From Bactericera cockerelli (lineage: Eukaryota > Arthropoda > Insecta > Hemiptera > Triozidae), in NCBI GenBank assembly GCA_024516035.1, contig CM044964.1:2429053-2493052 (forward strand): 64,000 nucleotides of DNA. The letters are read 5' to 3'. The notes under the pieces were generated by a model that saw nothing but the letters and a program-made list of their open reading frames with translations, ran no database searches and was not told the origin of the DNA. Every line of letters starts with the position of its first letter. The first letter of the stretch is position 1. Positions 1 through 9,879 of this stretch are shown piece by piece. A program made the translations under genes and the position numbers.

Positions 1-121
1 TTTCGGCCGTGAGAGGGTTGAGCGCTGTGTTGATAGGTGAAGACTTCTCGAGTTAAGAGAAGAATAAAAAAAAAAATACAGTTTCAATAATGGACACAAT
101 ACTTCCTCCTTACTTAAAAAA

Positions 122-418
122 AAGATGAGTGTTTCACAGCCGTTTTATTTCGTAGTCATGAAACAGGAGCTACTGTAGACGCTTGTGGTCTGTGTTGTAG
201 CCTGCCCATCCCGTAGTATGCCTCCCCTCTGATGGACGAGAAGTGACACAATACTTCCCAATTAGGTGCTGGGTCAACAGGAGCTCACCGGAAGGTATCC
301 CTTACAAACAATTGTAACCAAATTAAGAGTACAAATTTTTGTCGGCACGGGGGATCGAACCCGGTACCTTCCGCATGGCAAGCGAGTGTTTAACCCCTGA
401 GCTAATCGCGCGCTCGTT
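122..418 (-). repeat. tRNA-derived SINE, family F
   Basis: Read on the minus strand, a tRNA-like head (about 416-335) with a box-B-like motif GGGTTCGATCCCC is followed by a body. The body matches the copies at 31140-31440 and 54455-56310, including the segment about TCAGAGGGGAGCCATACTAC (diverged here) and the end in a CATGAAACAGGAGC-like stretch. It is a retroposon relic and not a tRNA gene, because the acceptor stem does not close and the body is shared with other loci. Confidence 0.75.
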
Positions 419-423
419 TTTTT

Positions 424-780
424 ACTAGTTCACTTGTATCTCCAAAACTGTTTAAGCCATTTTCTTTAATTTTGTTTTTATACATTCGAATAATGGTCAG
501 GTGCATGGTCACATTGGTCACTCTATGGGACCTTCTTTAGAATATCTTCTATATGTGTACAAAATTTCGTTGAAATCCGTTCTGTCGTTTCTGTGATTTG
601 CGTATTACAAGGAATTTATTTTTTTACTCTTTATTTAATATACAAAAACTCAACAATCATTAAAAAAAAAACTGAAAAATATAATTATATAAAAAATGTA
701 TTTTAAAACTAACAGACGGACAGACACAAAACCAAAGTTGCTCAGGAGGTTATGAAACGTCCAGAAATATGAAATCTGAG
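424..780. repeat. diverged interspersed repeat, similar to 16080-16560
   Basis: The start (about 430-470) is an inverted match to the end of 16080-16560 (AGCAGTTTCGGAGGTACAAG there). A later part has the phrase AAAATTTCGTTGAAATCCG, seen in related form at 16130. Near 713-728 is a short GACA-type run. Probably the remains of a fold-back DNA element; the superfamily is not recognised. Confidence 0.4.
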
Positions 781-839
781 CAAAAAAAATGTTTTTACGA
801 AAACTAACACAATGATTCCGATTTCTAACAATAGAAATT

Positions 840-1150
840 TACGGAAGTAAAATCAGGAAGATAGCGGGAAATTTTCCCAAGGTTGATAGCGAACAAGGAA
901 AAAATCTTCATTGAATTTCCCCGCGTGCCAGCATCGCTTTCCATTTTCTCTCTTCATTTTAATTAATTGATTTGGGATTGGCGGGCGAGGAAATAAAAGA
1001 AAAGATGTCGAGAGAAAAGCAAGACCAGCGTCGGAAACCTCATCTTGAATTTGAGAGCAATAATGTGAAAAGCACTTTACAGCTTCGCGCTAGGCGAGCT
1101 GCACATTGCTTTTTCCCTTTTACGTTCGAGTTTTTAGTTCTGTCGAGAGT
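840..1150. other. unassigned unique sequence
   Basis: Moderate-GC sequence without a visible repeat. A short open frame starts near 972 and runs into the SINE at 1151, so it is probably not a gene. No splice-supported exon was found. Confidence 0.3.
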
Positions 1151-1356
1151 CTGTCCCGGTAGCTCAGTGGTAAAGGCGGCACTCTGTGAATCCAGAGATT
1201 CCAGTGATCGCGGGTTTGACAGCCAGCCGGCACATGACAAGCTATTATCCCATTTGGGATTTTTACCACAAACGAATACGTCTTGAGCATACTGCTGGAA
1301 TAATGGGCCTTTATAGTCCCTATTGGGCAGTAGAAATAAGGCGTTATTATTATTAC
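1151..1356 (+). repeat. tRNA-derived SINE, family C, near full length
   Basis: The tRNA-like head starts TGTCCCGGTAGCTCAGTGG and has a diverged box B near 1210. It is followed by the family-C body (CATTTGGGATTTTTACCACA, then TGCTGGAATAATGGG) and a TTATTATTA end. The same head-body-tail order recurs at 5551, 16955 and 47895. Confidence 0.85.
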
Positions 1357-1599
1357 ACCGGATCCTCGATTCTATAATTTGTTATGTTGGGGAACTTGTT
1401 TGCGGCTTTATGGCATATTCATGACAGTCATGACAGTCGTTTCCCAACTGGTCATCCAGCTAGAAAGGTCGAGGAGAGCCGCCTGCTCAGAGAACTTGTC
1501 AAAAACTCCCCTCCCCTTTCTAAACAGAGATTTTTTTAGCTCAGAGAAAGCGTATCATTCAATCATAAAAAAAAAAAAAATTAGAGGTATTTTTGCAAC

Positions 1600-1665
1600 A
1601 AGTGGTCACCGTGGCCAAGTGAGTTAGAGCGCTACTCAGCTGACGAGGAAAGATCATCAACTCCT
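1600..1665 (+). repeat. SINE family E head fragment
   Basis: The stretch GTCACCGTGGCCAAGTGAG resembles the family-E head at 17053. It is cut off by the family-B SINE that begins at about 1669. Confidence 0.5.
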
Positions 1666-1668
1666 ACC

Positions 1669-1914
1669 AGCCTCCGTGGCGTAATGGTTGTGACTACTGC
1701 CCGTAGTCCAGAGATCCCAAGTTCGATCTCCGGTTGGAGCAGACTTTTCAAAGAAATTTCTGTTCCTTCCTAACATGTGAGGCTGACATTTCTGGCCCTA
1801 CCCAGGCTGGGTGAATTTAATGTAGGTAGCGGGTACGATTCCCAGCGAATGGAGGGTAAAACTCTCCGTCCAGAGTATCTCTCTCAATCAGGACGTTAAA
1901 ACCAAATAGAATCA
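1669..1914 (+). repeat. tRNA-derived SINE, family B
   Basis: Head AGCCTCCGTGGCGTAATGG with box B AGTTCGATCTCC, a linker GGAGCAGACTTTTC, then the central body (about 1803-1872) containing CAGGCTGGGTGA and GCGAATGGAGGGTAAAAC. It ends GGACGTTAAAACCAAATAGA. The body is the one shared with the 5S-derived SINEs. The family's far 3' part, seen at 32495 and 34035, is absent here. Confidence 0.9.
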
Positions 1915-2722
1915 ACTGGTCACAATAGATCTAATTAGTTTGCAGTGTTAATACATTGTTAGGGTTTCACTGAAAACCCTGCAACTAGATCAGATAATAA
2001 TAATAATAAAAATAAAGTGCTAGCAATAACTGACTCATTCATACACACATTTTTTTTTTTTACAACAAGAAGATGTTGGGTATCTGTTCATCATAAATTT
2101 TCATGACATTTATAGTTGGGGATCTAAAAGACTTGAACAGTCGACTCAGTAAAATATAGAAAAAGTAAGATATTATTTAATAGATCTAAATTCAATGAAC
2201 GAACAAAGTTGGTATTAATTCTTCCAAAATTCTTCTTCGATTCTTCATAGAACAAATAAAGAGAACACGAAAATCCGGTATATAAACAGAAAGGTGAGAA
2301 GTTGTATCATTGTTTCTCTTATTCTTTATCAAAATATCAAGAGAAACAAAGGCAAAGCCCTTGTTATCCTTGTTGAAAATGAGGAATATATTACAAGACA
2401 ACCGACCCACACGAAGAGAGAGTAGAAGGAAAGGAAAAAAAAAGTAAAGAATGGATGTTTGAAAATCAAGAATGACAGATGAAAGATGAATAAAAGAAAT
2501 GAGATAGAGGAGGAAGGGAGGGAACATGATAAAGGTAGTTTTCAGAGGGAGGGAGAAATAGGAGAAATATCTCAGATGGGTGAATAAAATTAATTTCATT
2601 TGTTATTGGGGAGAGTTGCAGAGGCATTTACGATTATTTTGTTCCTAATGGTAATGGCCTTATTTATTATTATATCTATTTGTACATCATCCTGAGGCTT
2701 TAGCTGATAGAAATTCTGTTAT
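1915..2722. other. AT-rich intergenic sequence
   Basis: No supported gene. It holds short TAA repeats near 1996 and a purine-rich stretch at about 2400-2570, whose complement gives a hydrophobic low-complexity open frame that I do not regard as coding. Confidence 0.5.
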
Positions 2723-2790
2723 AGTCTGTCCCGGTAGTTAAGTGATCAAAGCGTTGTTTCGGTAATCCAGAGTTCGCGGATTCTTTAGTA
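2723..2790 (+). repeat. SINE family C head fragment
   Basis: TCTGTCCCGGTAGTTAAGTG followed by GTAATCCAGAGTTCGCGG matches the family-C tRNA-like head. The body is missing. Confidence 0.6.
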
Positions 2791-2924
2791 TTTTTTTGCT
2801 TTTTTTCAAATGCCTTATTTTGTCAGTATAAATAAGTGTCTCTTATTAATATAAATTTAATTGATTTCTTTATATTGTTAGTCTGTGCACTCTTTATAAA
2901 AAATGATTTATCTAAAATGATTGT

Positions 2925-3345
2925 AGCTCCGATCTAAGTAGCTTGCTCGATAAGGTGGCGGGCCTGTGATTGGAGGTCAGTGATCTCCCAAGATGCAAAT
3001 ATATTTTTTTTTTTTTTTTTAGTGGGGTTTAACGTCGCTTTCAACTGCCATGGTCATATCACGACGGGGGTTTTACCCTCCATTCGCAGGAAACTCACAA
3101 ACCTGCTTCTCACATTGACCTCACCCAGCCTAAGTGGGGCCGGGAAAAGCCAGCGTCACGAGAATTAGAATTTGAATGGTCGCCCATCCAAGTCTTAACC
3201 TCGCTGGATGTCGCTTAACTTCGGTGTTCTGAAGGGAACCGGTGTATTCAACATGCCATCGACGCTGGCTTTTGATGCAAATATTTAGTAAAGCGAGTTT
3301 AAGTAGTTGTGATATCACGATTGTGACCAACACATAAATGATAGA
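2925..3345 (+). repeat. SINE family D, split by a 5S SINE
   Basis: Left part 2925-3002 (GTAGCTTGCTCGATAAGG) and right part 3274-3345 (GTTGTGATATCACGATTGTG) are the head and tail of family D, as in the intact copy at 8142-8285. They are separated by the 5S-derived SINE at 3003-3273. Confidence 0.75.
3003..3273 (-). repeat. 5S-rRNA-derived SINE with 11-bp TSD
   Basis: On the minus strand the head begins at 3269 with GCCAGCGTCGATGGC. It continues through the 5S internal control region (CACCGAAGTTAAGCGACATC, then CTTGGATGGG), then the body with a GGCTGGGTGAGG-like motif, ACGTTAAACCCCAC and a poly-A tail (poly-T on the plus strand). GATGCAAATAT occurs at 2992-3002 and again at 3274-3284, a clear target-site duplication. 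Confidence 0.92.
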
Positions 3346-3385
3346 GAATTAATCAATAATAGTAATTAAAAAGTGCCTTACAAGG

Positions 3386-3416
<31 letters not shown>

Positions 3417-4319
3417 GTAATTAACTCGAATTAATTTATTTTCAATTATTAGAACCGTTAAACACAAGAAGTCAAATGTATGAATTGAAATGAGGTAGTT
3501 AAAATTCTGCGTTAAGCCAGAATAATAAAATTCCTCTACTTTCTCAATTTTCCTTCTCGTCTTTTTTTCTATTAACAGTTTGAATTCCTCTTTTATTTCC
3601 TCTTGAATTCCTTTTTTTAATTCCTTTTCTTCTTTATTTATTTCCCCTCCCTTTTTCCTTATCTTTCTGTCTCTATCATTTGTGTTCTTCATGTCTGCTC
3701 CATCCATCTTTTTCTTGTCATCACCTCTATTACATCATTTCCTTTCCTGATTCCTTTAATTTTCCTTCTTCTTCTTCCGCACATTTTCATCTTATTCCTT
3801 CTTCTTAATCCTCCTTCATTCTTCTTCCTCCTTCTTCCTTCTTCTCCACAGACCATTTCCATCTTGACATGTGGAAATTATTCACTTCCACTCGATCTTA
3901 TTTCCTCTCCAACTCATCCATTTCCTCTTCCATCTCATCCATTTTTCTTTATCTTAATAGAATTTCCGTGGAATTAATTTATTCCCTGTTCATGTTCAGC
4001 GTTCCTTTCTTCTTTTCCTTTGTCTTGGAATCATTTTTACGCTGCCAACTGCTTCGTCTTTACTGTCGGTATTTTTTATTAAATATTTTCCGTTCTACAC
4101 TCAGGATCCCTGAAAATGGGACAATCCACTTCAAAATTATCTCCGAAGCGATGTAAATGACTTTAAGGTTTTTTTATCTTCATTATATATTTTCATTTAT
4201 TTATTATTATTATTATTTTTTTTTTGCACTAGTTAGGAGTAGTGTTCATTTTATTAATAAAGATATAATGTACAAACAGATAGGACTTCTCAGAATCAAG
4301 ATAAAGATTTCATTTATTT
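3346..4319. other. poly-A run and pyrimidine-rich sequence, no gene
   Basis: An A-run at about 3385-3413 is followed by TTC/CTT-rich sequence to about 4020. Open frames on both strands here are low-complexity (Lys/Glu or Phe/Ser) and have no domain. Confidence 0.55.
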
Positions 4320-4555
4320 CTGGTTTAACGTCGTTTTCAAGTACATGGTCATAGTCATATTGTAACAAGAATTTCACCCTCCATTCGTTGGAAACTCACA
4401 AACCACTAATTAACTTCACCCAGCCTGAGTGGCGATGATAGCTCATCACGAGGGTTCAAAATCGAATGGTTACCCATCCGAGTCCTAGCCACGATCGACG
4501 TTGCTGAACTTCAGTGATTTAATGAGAACTGGTGTATTCAACGAGTCATCAAAAT
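4320..4555 (-). repeat. 5S-rRNA-derived SINE, old copy
   Basis: Same order as 21696-21944 but strongly diverged: a GGTTTAACGTCGTTTTCAAG-type end, CACCCTCCATTCG, CACCCAGCCTGAGTGG, then the 5S part to about 4555. No intact TSD is visible. Confidence 0.75.
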
Positions 4556-4579
4556 TAACACGTTGACGGTATAGTTTGA

Positions 4580-4735
4580 GTTGTAGTCACTGTGGACGAG
4601 TCGACCCTAATTCGATCTCCGACAAGGAAGATATTTTTTAACTTTTTAATTAGATATCCTCTCGTGGGGAAATATGAGTAGTTACTTGTATGTGTAAAGA
4701 TCAGTAGCGCAATTACCAGAGTAAAAGAAAAAGAA
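4580..4735 (+). repeat. possible SINE family E fragment
   Basis: GTAGTCACTGTGGACGAGTC and CTCTCGTGGGGAAATATGAG resemble the family-E copy at 17053-17330. Diverged and truncated. Confidence 0.4.
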
Positions 4736-4754
4736 ATGATTCGAAAAGTGATTG

Positions 4755-4946
4755 AGGCACTGGTAGTCAAGTGGTTAAGGCGCTTGTCTGGTAATCCTTG
4801 AAGCGTGTGGGTTCGTTGGTTCGAATCCCACCCAATGCATGAATTTTCCCTCATTTCTATGAGAATACGACCACATAATAATAAGATTCTGAGGTTTAGA
4901 TCTAGGTGGTAGAAAATGCTGGTTACCTTCCACTAAAGAGTATTTT
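4755..4946 (+). repeat. tRNA-derived SINE, family A
   Basis: Head GCACTGGTAGTCAAGTGG, box B GGTTCGAATCCCACCC, and a body with CCACATAATAATAAGA and GGTGGTAGAAAATGC. It ends near CCTTCCACTAAAGAGTA. The expected TTA repeats at the tail have decayed. Confidence 0.88.
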
Positions 4947-4949
4947 TAT

Positions 4950-5550
4950 ATAAGAATTTTTTTTTTCAAATTTTATCACATTAGATTTTAAAACTATATT
5001 TCGGGCTATCCCTTTCTTTGTATAGGACGTTCTTCACTCCTCGGCCGAAATGTTTGATTATTATTACAACCCATCGGTTCCACTTTTTTGTCACCCAGTG
5101 TATACATCTTAATCTGTCTGCAGATAACTCCTCTTCTGCTTCTTCTTATTATTATTATAACTGCCCGGAATTCCACTTATTTTAACCCCAACTCATTTTC
5201 TGTTCAACATTCTATTATTGCCCCATTCTTCTGTTCCTGTTCAATCATCTTTTGTACCAAGTTCAATTAAATAGCTTTCTTCTCATTTAACACGATGTAT
5301 GCGCTTCAAACGGTTGAGGTCAATGGTGCTGTTTTTTTTTTTTAAATGAAATTTAGCTAATTTGCAAATCCACCTCTATTTTTATAGATTGTATTTTTTT
5401 ATGTTCTCCATGTTATTATTTTCTTATTTCTTTACTATCCATTCATCCACTTATTTTTCTTTTCAATAACCTTGTGTACCAAATATATGATCGTTTTGCT
5501 TTTTCCTTCGATTAACTTGATGACAGCGTTTTAAAACGATTAAGATTGTC
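4950..5550. other. AT-rich intergenic sequence
   Basis: No gene or clear repeat seen. Short pyrimidine-rich open frame at 5088-5270 without recognisable features. Confidence 0.5.
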
Positions 5551-5768
5551 GTCTGTCCCGGTAGCTCAGTGATAAAGACGGCCCTCTGTGAAGCCAGAGA
5601 TACCAGAGATTGCGAGATCGAAAGCCAGACCGGACATGACAAGATATCCTCCCATTTGGGATTTTTACCACATAATAATCATGCGCGGATATAGCCCTCT
5701 TTTACTGGGGGGGCACAATCGCACAATATACCTAACTAGCGGGTTGCACCCGCCGCTTCGCAAGCCTA

Positions 5769-5769
<1 letters not shown>

Positions 5770-5851
<82 letters not shown>

Positions 5852-5862
5852 CACACACACAA
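5770..5862. repeat. CA microsatellite inside the P-like element
   Basis: Nearly pure CA dinucleotide run with one AAAC interruption. It produces artificial His-Thr and Cys-Val open frames on the two strands. Confidence 0.95.
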
Positions 5863-5870
5863 AATGTCAA

Positions 5871-6290
5871 TATTTTTCGTGTCACCCATCCATATCTTGT
5901 CCTTACTGGAGCTCAGGAATGGCTCATCAGAATTTCGCGATCAATTTGTCAAATGAAGACTACAACCCTTGCAAAAACATTCTCGCTTTGAGTTGATAGT
6001 TCGTCACGACATATTTCGAAAAAAATGTCATTCAGGTGAAAAAACGTAAATAATTTTTGTTTACCCATCAATTTTATGTCCTTACTCAACGTAGCTCAAG
6101 AACGGCTCATCAGAATTTCGTGATTGATATCTCAAATGAAAACTTGAACCCTTGCTTAAATCTTTCTCTTATTGAGTTGATAAGCCGCCGCCGTGGCGCC
6201 GTTGCGACAAATTTTGAGAAAAAAATGTCATTTTGGTCAAAAAATGTGATTTTTTGTGTCACCCATCCATTTTTTGTCCTTACCCGTGAA
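5871..6290. repeat. about 185-bp direct repeats, 2.5 copies
   Basis: The phrase CACCCATCCAT-like followed by GTCCTTAC recurs near 5883, 6064 and 6258, each followed (the third only partly) by GGCTCATCAGAATTTCG-like and AATGTCATT-like sequence. Part of the transposon interior. Confidence 0.75.
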
Positions 6291-6404
6291 GCTGAACCCT
6301 AGAGATATAAATTCTGTGATCCTAATGGACCTATAGGTAAAATTTCAGGTTTCTCGGACAATCTGTGTGGATTTGACAACTTTATTATTTAGTTATTTCT
6401 TATT

Positions 6405-7050
6405 GGTCTTAGAATTGTGAATTATATTGGGTCCCGTGCACCCCTAACATATTGAGATCTTTTTTTTACGGGATTAGTTTTAGAATTGGGAATTATCTTG
6501 GGGCCCGTGCCCCCCTAACTTATTGAGATTTTTTTTACGGGTTTAGTCTTAGAATTGGGAATTATTTCGGGGCCCGTGCCCCCCCTCACTTATTGAGATC
6601 TTTTATTTACAGGATTAATCTTACACTTGGGAATAATTTTGGGGCCCGTGCCCCCCTTACTCATTGAGATCTTTTTTTTACGGAATTAGTCTTAGAATTG
6701 GGAATTATTTTGGGGCCCGTGCCCCCCTAACTCATTGAGATCTTTTTTTTTCTACGGGATTAGTCTTAGAATTGGGAATTATTTTGGGGCCCGTGTCCCC
6801 CTAACTCATTGAGATCTTTTTTTTAACGGGATTAGTCTTAGAATTGGGAATTATTTTGGGGCCCGTGCCCCCCTAACTCATTGAGATCTTTTTTTTTCTA
6901 CGGGATTAGTCTTAGAATTGGGAATTATTTTGGGGCCCGTGCCCCCCTAACTCATTGAGATCTTTTTTTTTTCTACGGGATTAGTCTTAGAATTGGGAAT
7001 TATTTTGGGGCCCGTGTCCCCCTAACTCATTGAAATTTTTTTTTTTACGG
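6405..7050. repeat. 72-bp tandem array, about 9 units
   Basis: Units carry AGAATTGGGAATTATTTTGG, then GGGCCCGTGCCCCCCTAAC, then a T-run and ACGGGATTAG. Spacing is about 70-75 bp because the T-run length varies. The GGGGCCCGTGCCCCCC block can fold on itself, and its G/C runs echo the G/C-rich ends of the host transposon. Confidence 0.9.
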
Positions 7051-7240
7051 GATTGGGTATAATGAAAATTAAGAAACACCGTTTACCGAAAAAATCTGGG
7101 GGGGCACGTGACCCCCGTGCCCCCCCCCCCCCCCTATATCCGCGCATGATAATAATATGTCTTGGGCTTACTGCTGGAATAATGGGACTTAAGAGTCCTA
7201 ATCGGGCAGTATAAATAGGGCGAAATTATTATTATTGAAA

Positions 7241-8141
7241 TAAAATAATTAGAAGCTCTTCAAAGCTTAGGAAGGAGTACCTTTGAATAAATGTTTCTTT
7301 ATATAGAAAATAAATAAATAAACTAAAAAAACAAGATCTACGATACGTGTATTATCTTTGCCCTTATATCTATTTCATCTTTAGGATTTTTAAAATAAAA
7401 AGATTTTGTTTTTTTTTTTGTACATTTTTTTTTTTAAACACAAAAACAAAGGGGGGGCCCAGGGGCCCATGGCTAACTAATACAGTATTTTGCTAATTTT
7501 GAACATGAGTGAACGTCACACAATGGTTTAAATAGATAATAGGTACTAGAAGTTTGAAGTTATGCTTGTTTCTAGAGTCGATTTCATTGTAAAAAAATGC
7601 TGATTGAAAAAAAATTGATATTCTACCCACCGACATTCAGATCAGCACTATCACACTTTGTGCATCAGCAAATGCCCACGGCTGAAAATCGACAGGAAAT
7701 TTCCCATTTCCCCATCACTTAACTCAATCGTACAGAAATCCCTCAATCCCTCTTCCCTTTGAAGAAAATTCCCTCATTTTTTTTTCTTCTTCTTCTTCTT
7801 GTTTTTCTTTTTGTTCTTCTTTTTCTACATCATCTTCTTCCTCTTCTCTTCTTCTTTTCTGGGAAATAAATTGTTGGAATTCCTGTCGTCTATGAAGAAT
7901 GCCGGGATCTCGTCACTCAGAAATCATTAGTGAGATATGAGTTGCTGTGAATATTACGAAGATATCTCCCTCCATCTTGTTATTTTTCTCTCTTCCTTCC
8001 CATTGTCCTTCTCTTTCATTTGACGTGAGTCTCTTAATCAATCGTTTTTTCTTTCTCTTTCTCTCTTTCTCTGCTCTCTCTCTCCCTCCCAAAAAGAACT
8101 GAAAAAAAAACAAAAAAAAAAACCATTGTTACAACTCTTAC
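7241..8141. other. AT-rich and TTC-rich intergenic sequence
   Basis: No gene seen. It contains T-runs, a CTT repeat around 7780-7860 and a C/T-rich segment near 8040-8095. The stretch 7640-7750 is unique in the window and of unknown role. Confidence 0.45.
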
Positions 8142-8285
8142 CGACCTCAGTAGCTTGATCGATAAGGACTTGTAACCTGGAGGTTGGTGGTTCAAGTCCC
8201 GGTTTCAGCGTAGATTTAGTCAAGCTAGTTTGGGTTTGAGTACTTGTGATATCACGAAAGTGATTGACTCAAATAATATGATAAT
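8142..8285 (+). repeat. tRNA-derived SINE, family D
   Basis: Head CGACCTCAGTAGCTTGATCG, box B GGTTCAAGTCCCGG, and tail TTGTGATATCACGAAAGTGA. Uninterrupted copy that defines the family locally. Confidence 0.85.
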
Positions 8286-8316
8286 TTTTTTTAACTTTGT
8301 TACAACTCTTTTTGTC

Positions 8317-8505
8317 TAACAAGGGTTGGGTGGAAGAGGTTGGCATGGGCAATAACCCCGCCCTTTCGTTAGGACAAAATGTTTATATATATTTTCCTAT
8401 TCTTTTTCCTTTTTATTGTATATGTATATTGTTTCCATTTTTTTATTTGTTATAATAATTTGTACTGTACATATGTCTTTTTATTTCTAATAAAGTGTTC
8501 AATCA
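8317..8505 (+). mobile_element. LINE 3' end, 5'-truncated
   Basis: GGGTTGGGTGGAAGAGG, CAATAACCCCGCCCTTTC and a later AATAAAG match, in opposite orientation, 9340-9625, 17360-17535 and 18283-18460. All four share one end and keep only about 170-290 bp, as expected for reverse transcripts primed at a common 3' end. The LINE clade cannot be assigned without coding sequence. Confidence 0.65.
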
Positions 8506-9339
8506 GAATAATTATAGTAAGATAAATTGTAAAATCAGGTAATATGACCAACAAAAACCAAGTCAATTTAAGGAACCTGAATTTATAAAGCCCAAGACAG
8601 ATATAAAGAAAATCAAATAAATATGCACATAAGAAGCAAAAATTTCAAGTAAAAGATAAGAAGAATCAAAGACATTCAATGATAAAGAAAAATAAATATA
8701 CCACAACCTCTAGAAAAGGAAGAGAATCGGAGGGAGTCAGAGAAAGAGAGAAGAAAAAGAAAGAGAGAAAGAGATAGGGAAATATTAAGACAGAGAGAGA
8801 GAAGAAAGCTAAGAACGCTTATCCCTTAAGTCTTTCTCAATATATTTCACGCTAACCTAGGAATAGGAATGGGGACAGCTATAAAATGGGGACCTGTCTT
8901 GTACCACTGCATTGAAAAAGAAAGTGGGATAAGCAAAAGTTACTTATTTTTCTGCTTGAGAGAGTTTAAGAAAATATAAAAAAACAAAAACTTACTATTA
9001 AAATGAACATGAAAATCACTATTCTAGAGTTTTAGTCATCTTGAACAAAATTGCTGGACCAAGACATCATGGTCTTGAATTTCTACATCAGTGCAACTAA
9101 AAAAAGCTGCTTTTAATCCGTAATTTAATTTTGTTTGAAACAGTCAACAAGAAAGGTTTGCTCATAATGATGAAATTTAAAAACAGGATTAAATTAATAA
9201 TTGTGTTGTCTTATATTGGATCAGCCTAATCCTGTTTCATATATTGACCAAAGAAACGGGTGGAATAGTTCTTGATAATGGACAAGTGCGAATTTCTGTT
9301 AGCGAAGACTCCCAGAAATAATGCCATGTTTATTATAAT
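8506..9339. other. AT-rich intergenic sequence
   Basis: No gene or clear repeat recognised. It lies between two oppositely oriented LINE 3' ends and has a GAGA-rich patch at about 8720-8800. Confidence 0.45.
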
Positions 9340-9625
9340 TAGAGTAAGCTTTATTAGGTAGAACAAAAATATATGTATACAGTAAAATGCAATGAAATTA
9401 TAAAAGAAAAAAGAAAAAGATTGAGCAAAGATTACAATAATTTTTTCTCAAGATAGATAGGTAAATTAAATAATGTTCATTGTAAATTGTGTTTAATGTT
9501 TAAAACGTCACAATAAAGTAAAGTTAATTAAATTAGGATACAAGAAAAAAATGAGAATGAAGTTAATGTCCTACGTAAAGGGCGGGGTTATTGCCTGTGG
9601 CAATCTCTTTCACCCAACCCTTTTG
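9340..9625 (-). mobile_element. LINE 3' end, 5'-truncated
   Basis: Minus-strand copy of the 8317 repeat: GTAAGCTTTATTAGG at the poly-A-signal end and GGCGGGGTTATTGCCTGTGG toward the truncation. Confidence 0.65.
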
Positions 9626-9879
9626 AAAAGAATGTAAGAGATAGAAGAAAGCTGGGAAAAAAACCTTTGACTCGAGCCACAATGATAGGTACAAAGTTTC
9701 AATCTCATTCGATACCGAAGAGGTTAGGAAGCAATAAAAATACAGATAGGGAAGAAGGGGGTTAGGTTATAAAATGGGCCAAAGATGTCAAGGTGCCTCA
9801 CTTTGGAACGAAGCCAAAAAGTTTCAGCTGAAAGTCTCGGCACCCAATGCTGCTCCGGTCCCATTTTTCTTCATCTGTC

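Larger units (their letters stand above)
5680..7148. mobile_element. non-autonomous DNA transposon, P-element-like ends
   Basis: The element begins CATGCGCGGATATAG and ends with its exact reverse complement. ATAATAAT is present at 5672-5679 and 7149-7156 as an 8-bp target-site duplication. Eight-base TSDs occur in P, hAT and Merlin families. A first tetranucleotide CATG recalls Drosophila P ends, so P-like is my preferred but tentative class. No transposase frame is present. The interior contains a CA run, a roughly 185-bp repeat in about 2.5 copies and a 72-bp tandem array. Near the left end is a short GCGGGTTGCACCCGC hairpin like those of the Helitron-like repeats. Confidence 0.8.
5551..7240 (+). 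repeat. SINE family C interrupted by a DNA transposon
   Basis: The SINE head and first body part lie at 5551-5679 and the remaining body (GTCTTGGGCTTACTGCTGG, then TATTATTATT) at 7157-7240. Joining the two pieces across the 8-bp duplication gives the arrangement seen in uninterrupted copies, so the insertion is inferred directly. Confidence 0.88.

Noticed and set aside
4755..4830. Functional tRNA genes at the tRNA-like heads (also 8142, 17053, 43290 and others)
   Set aside because: Each is followed by a repeated SINE body, acceptor stems are imperfect, and the same head occurs many times with decay.
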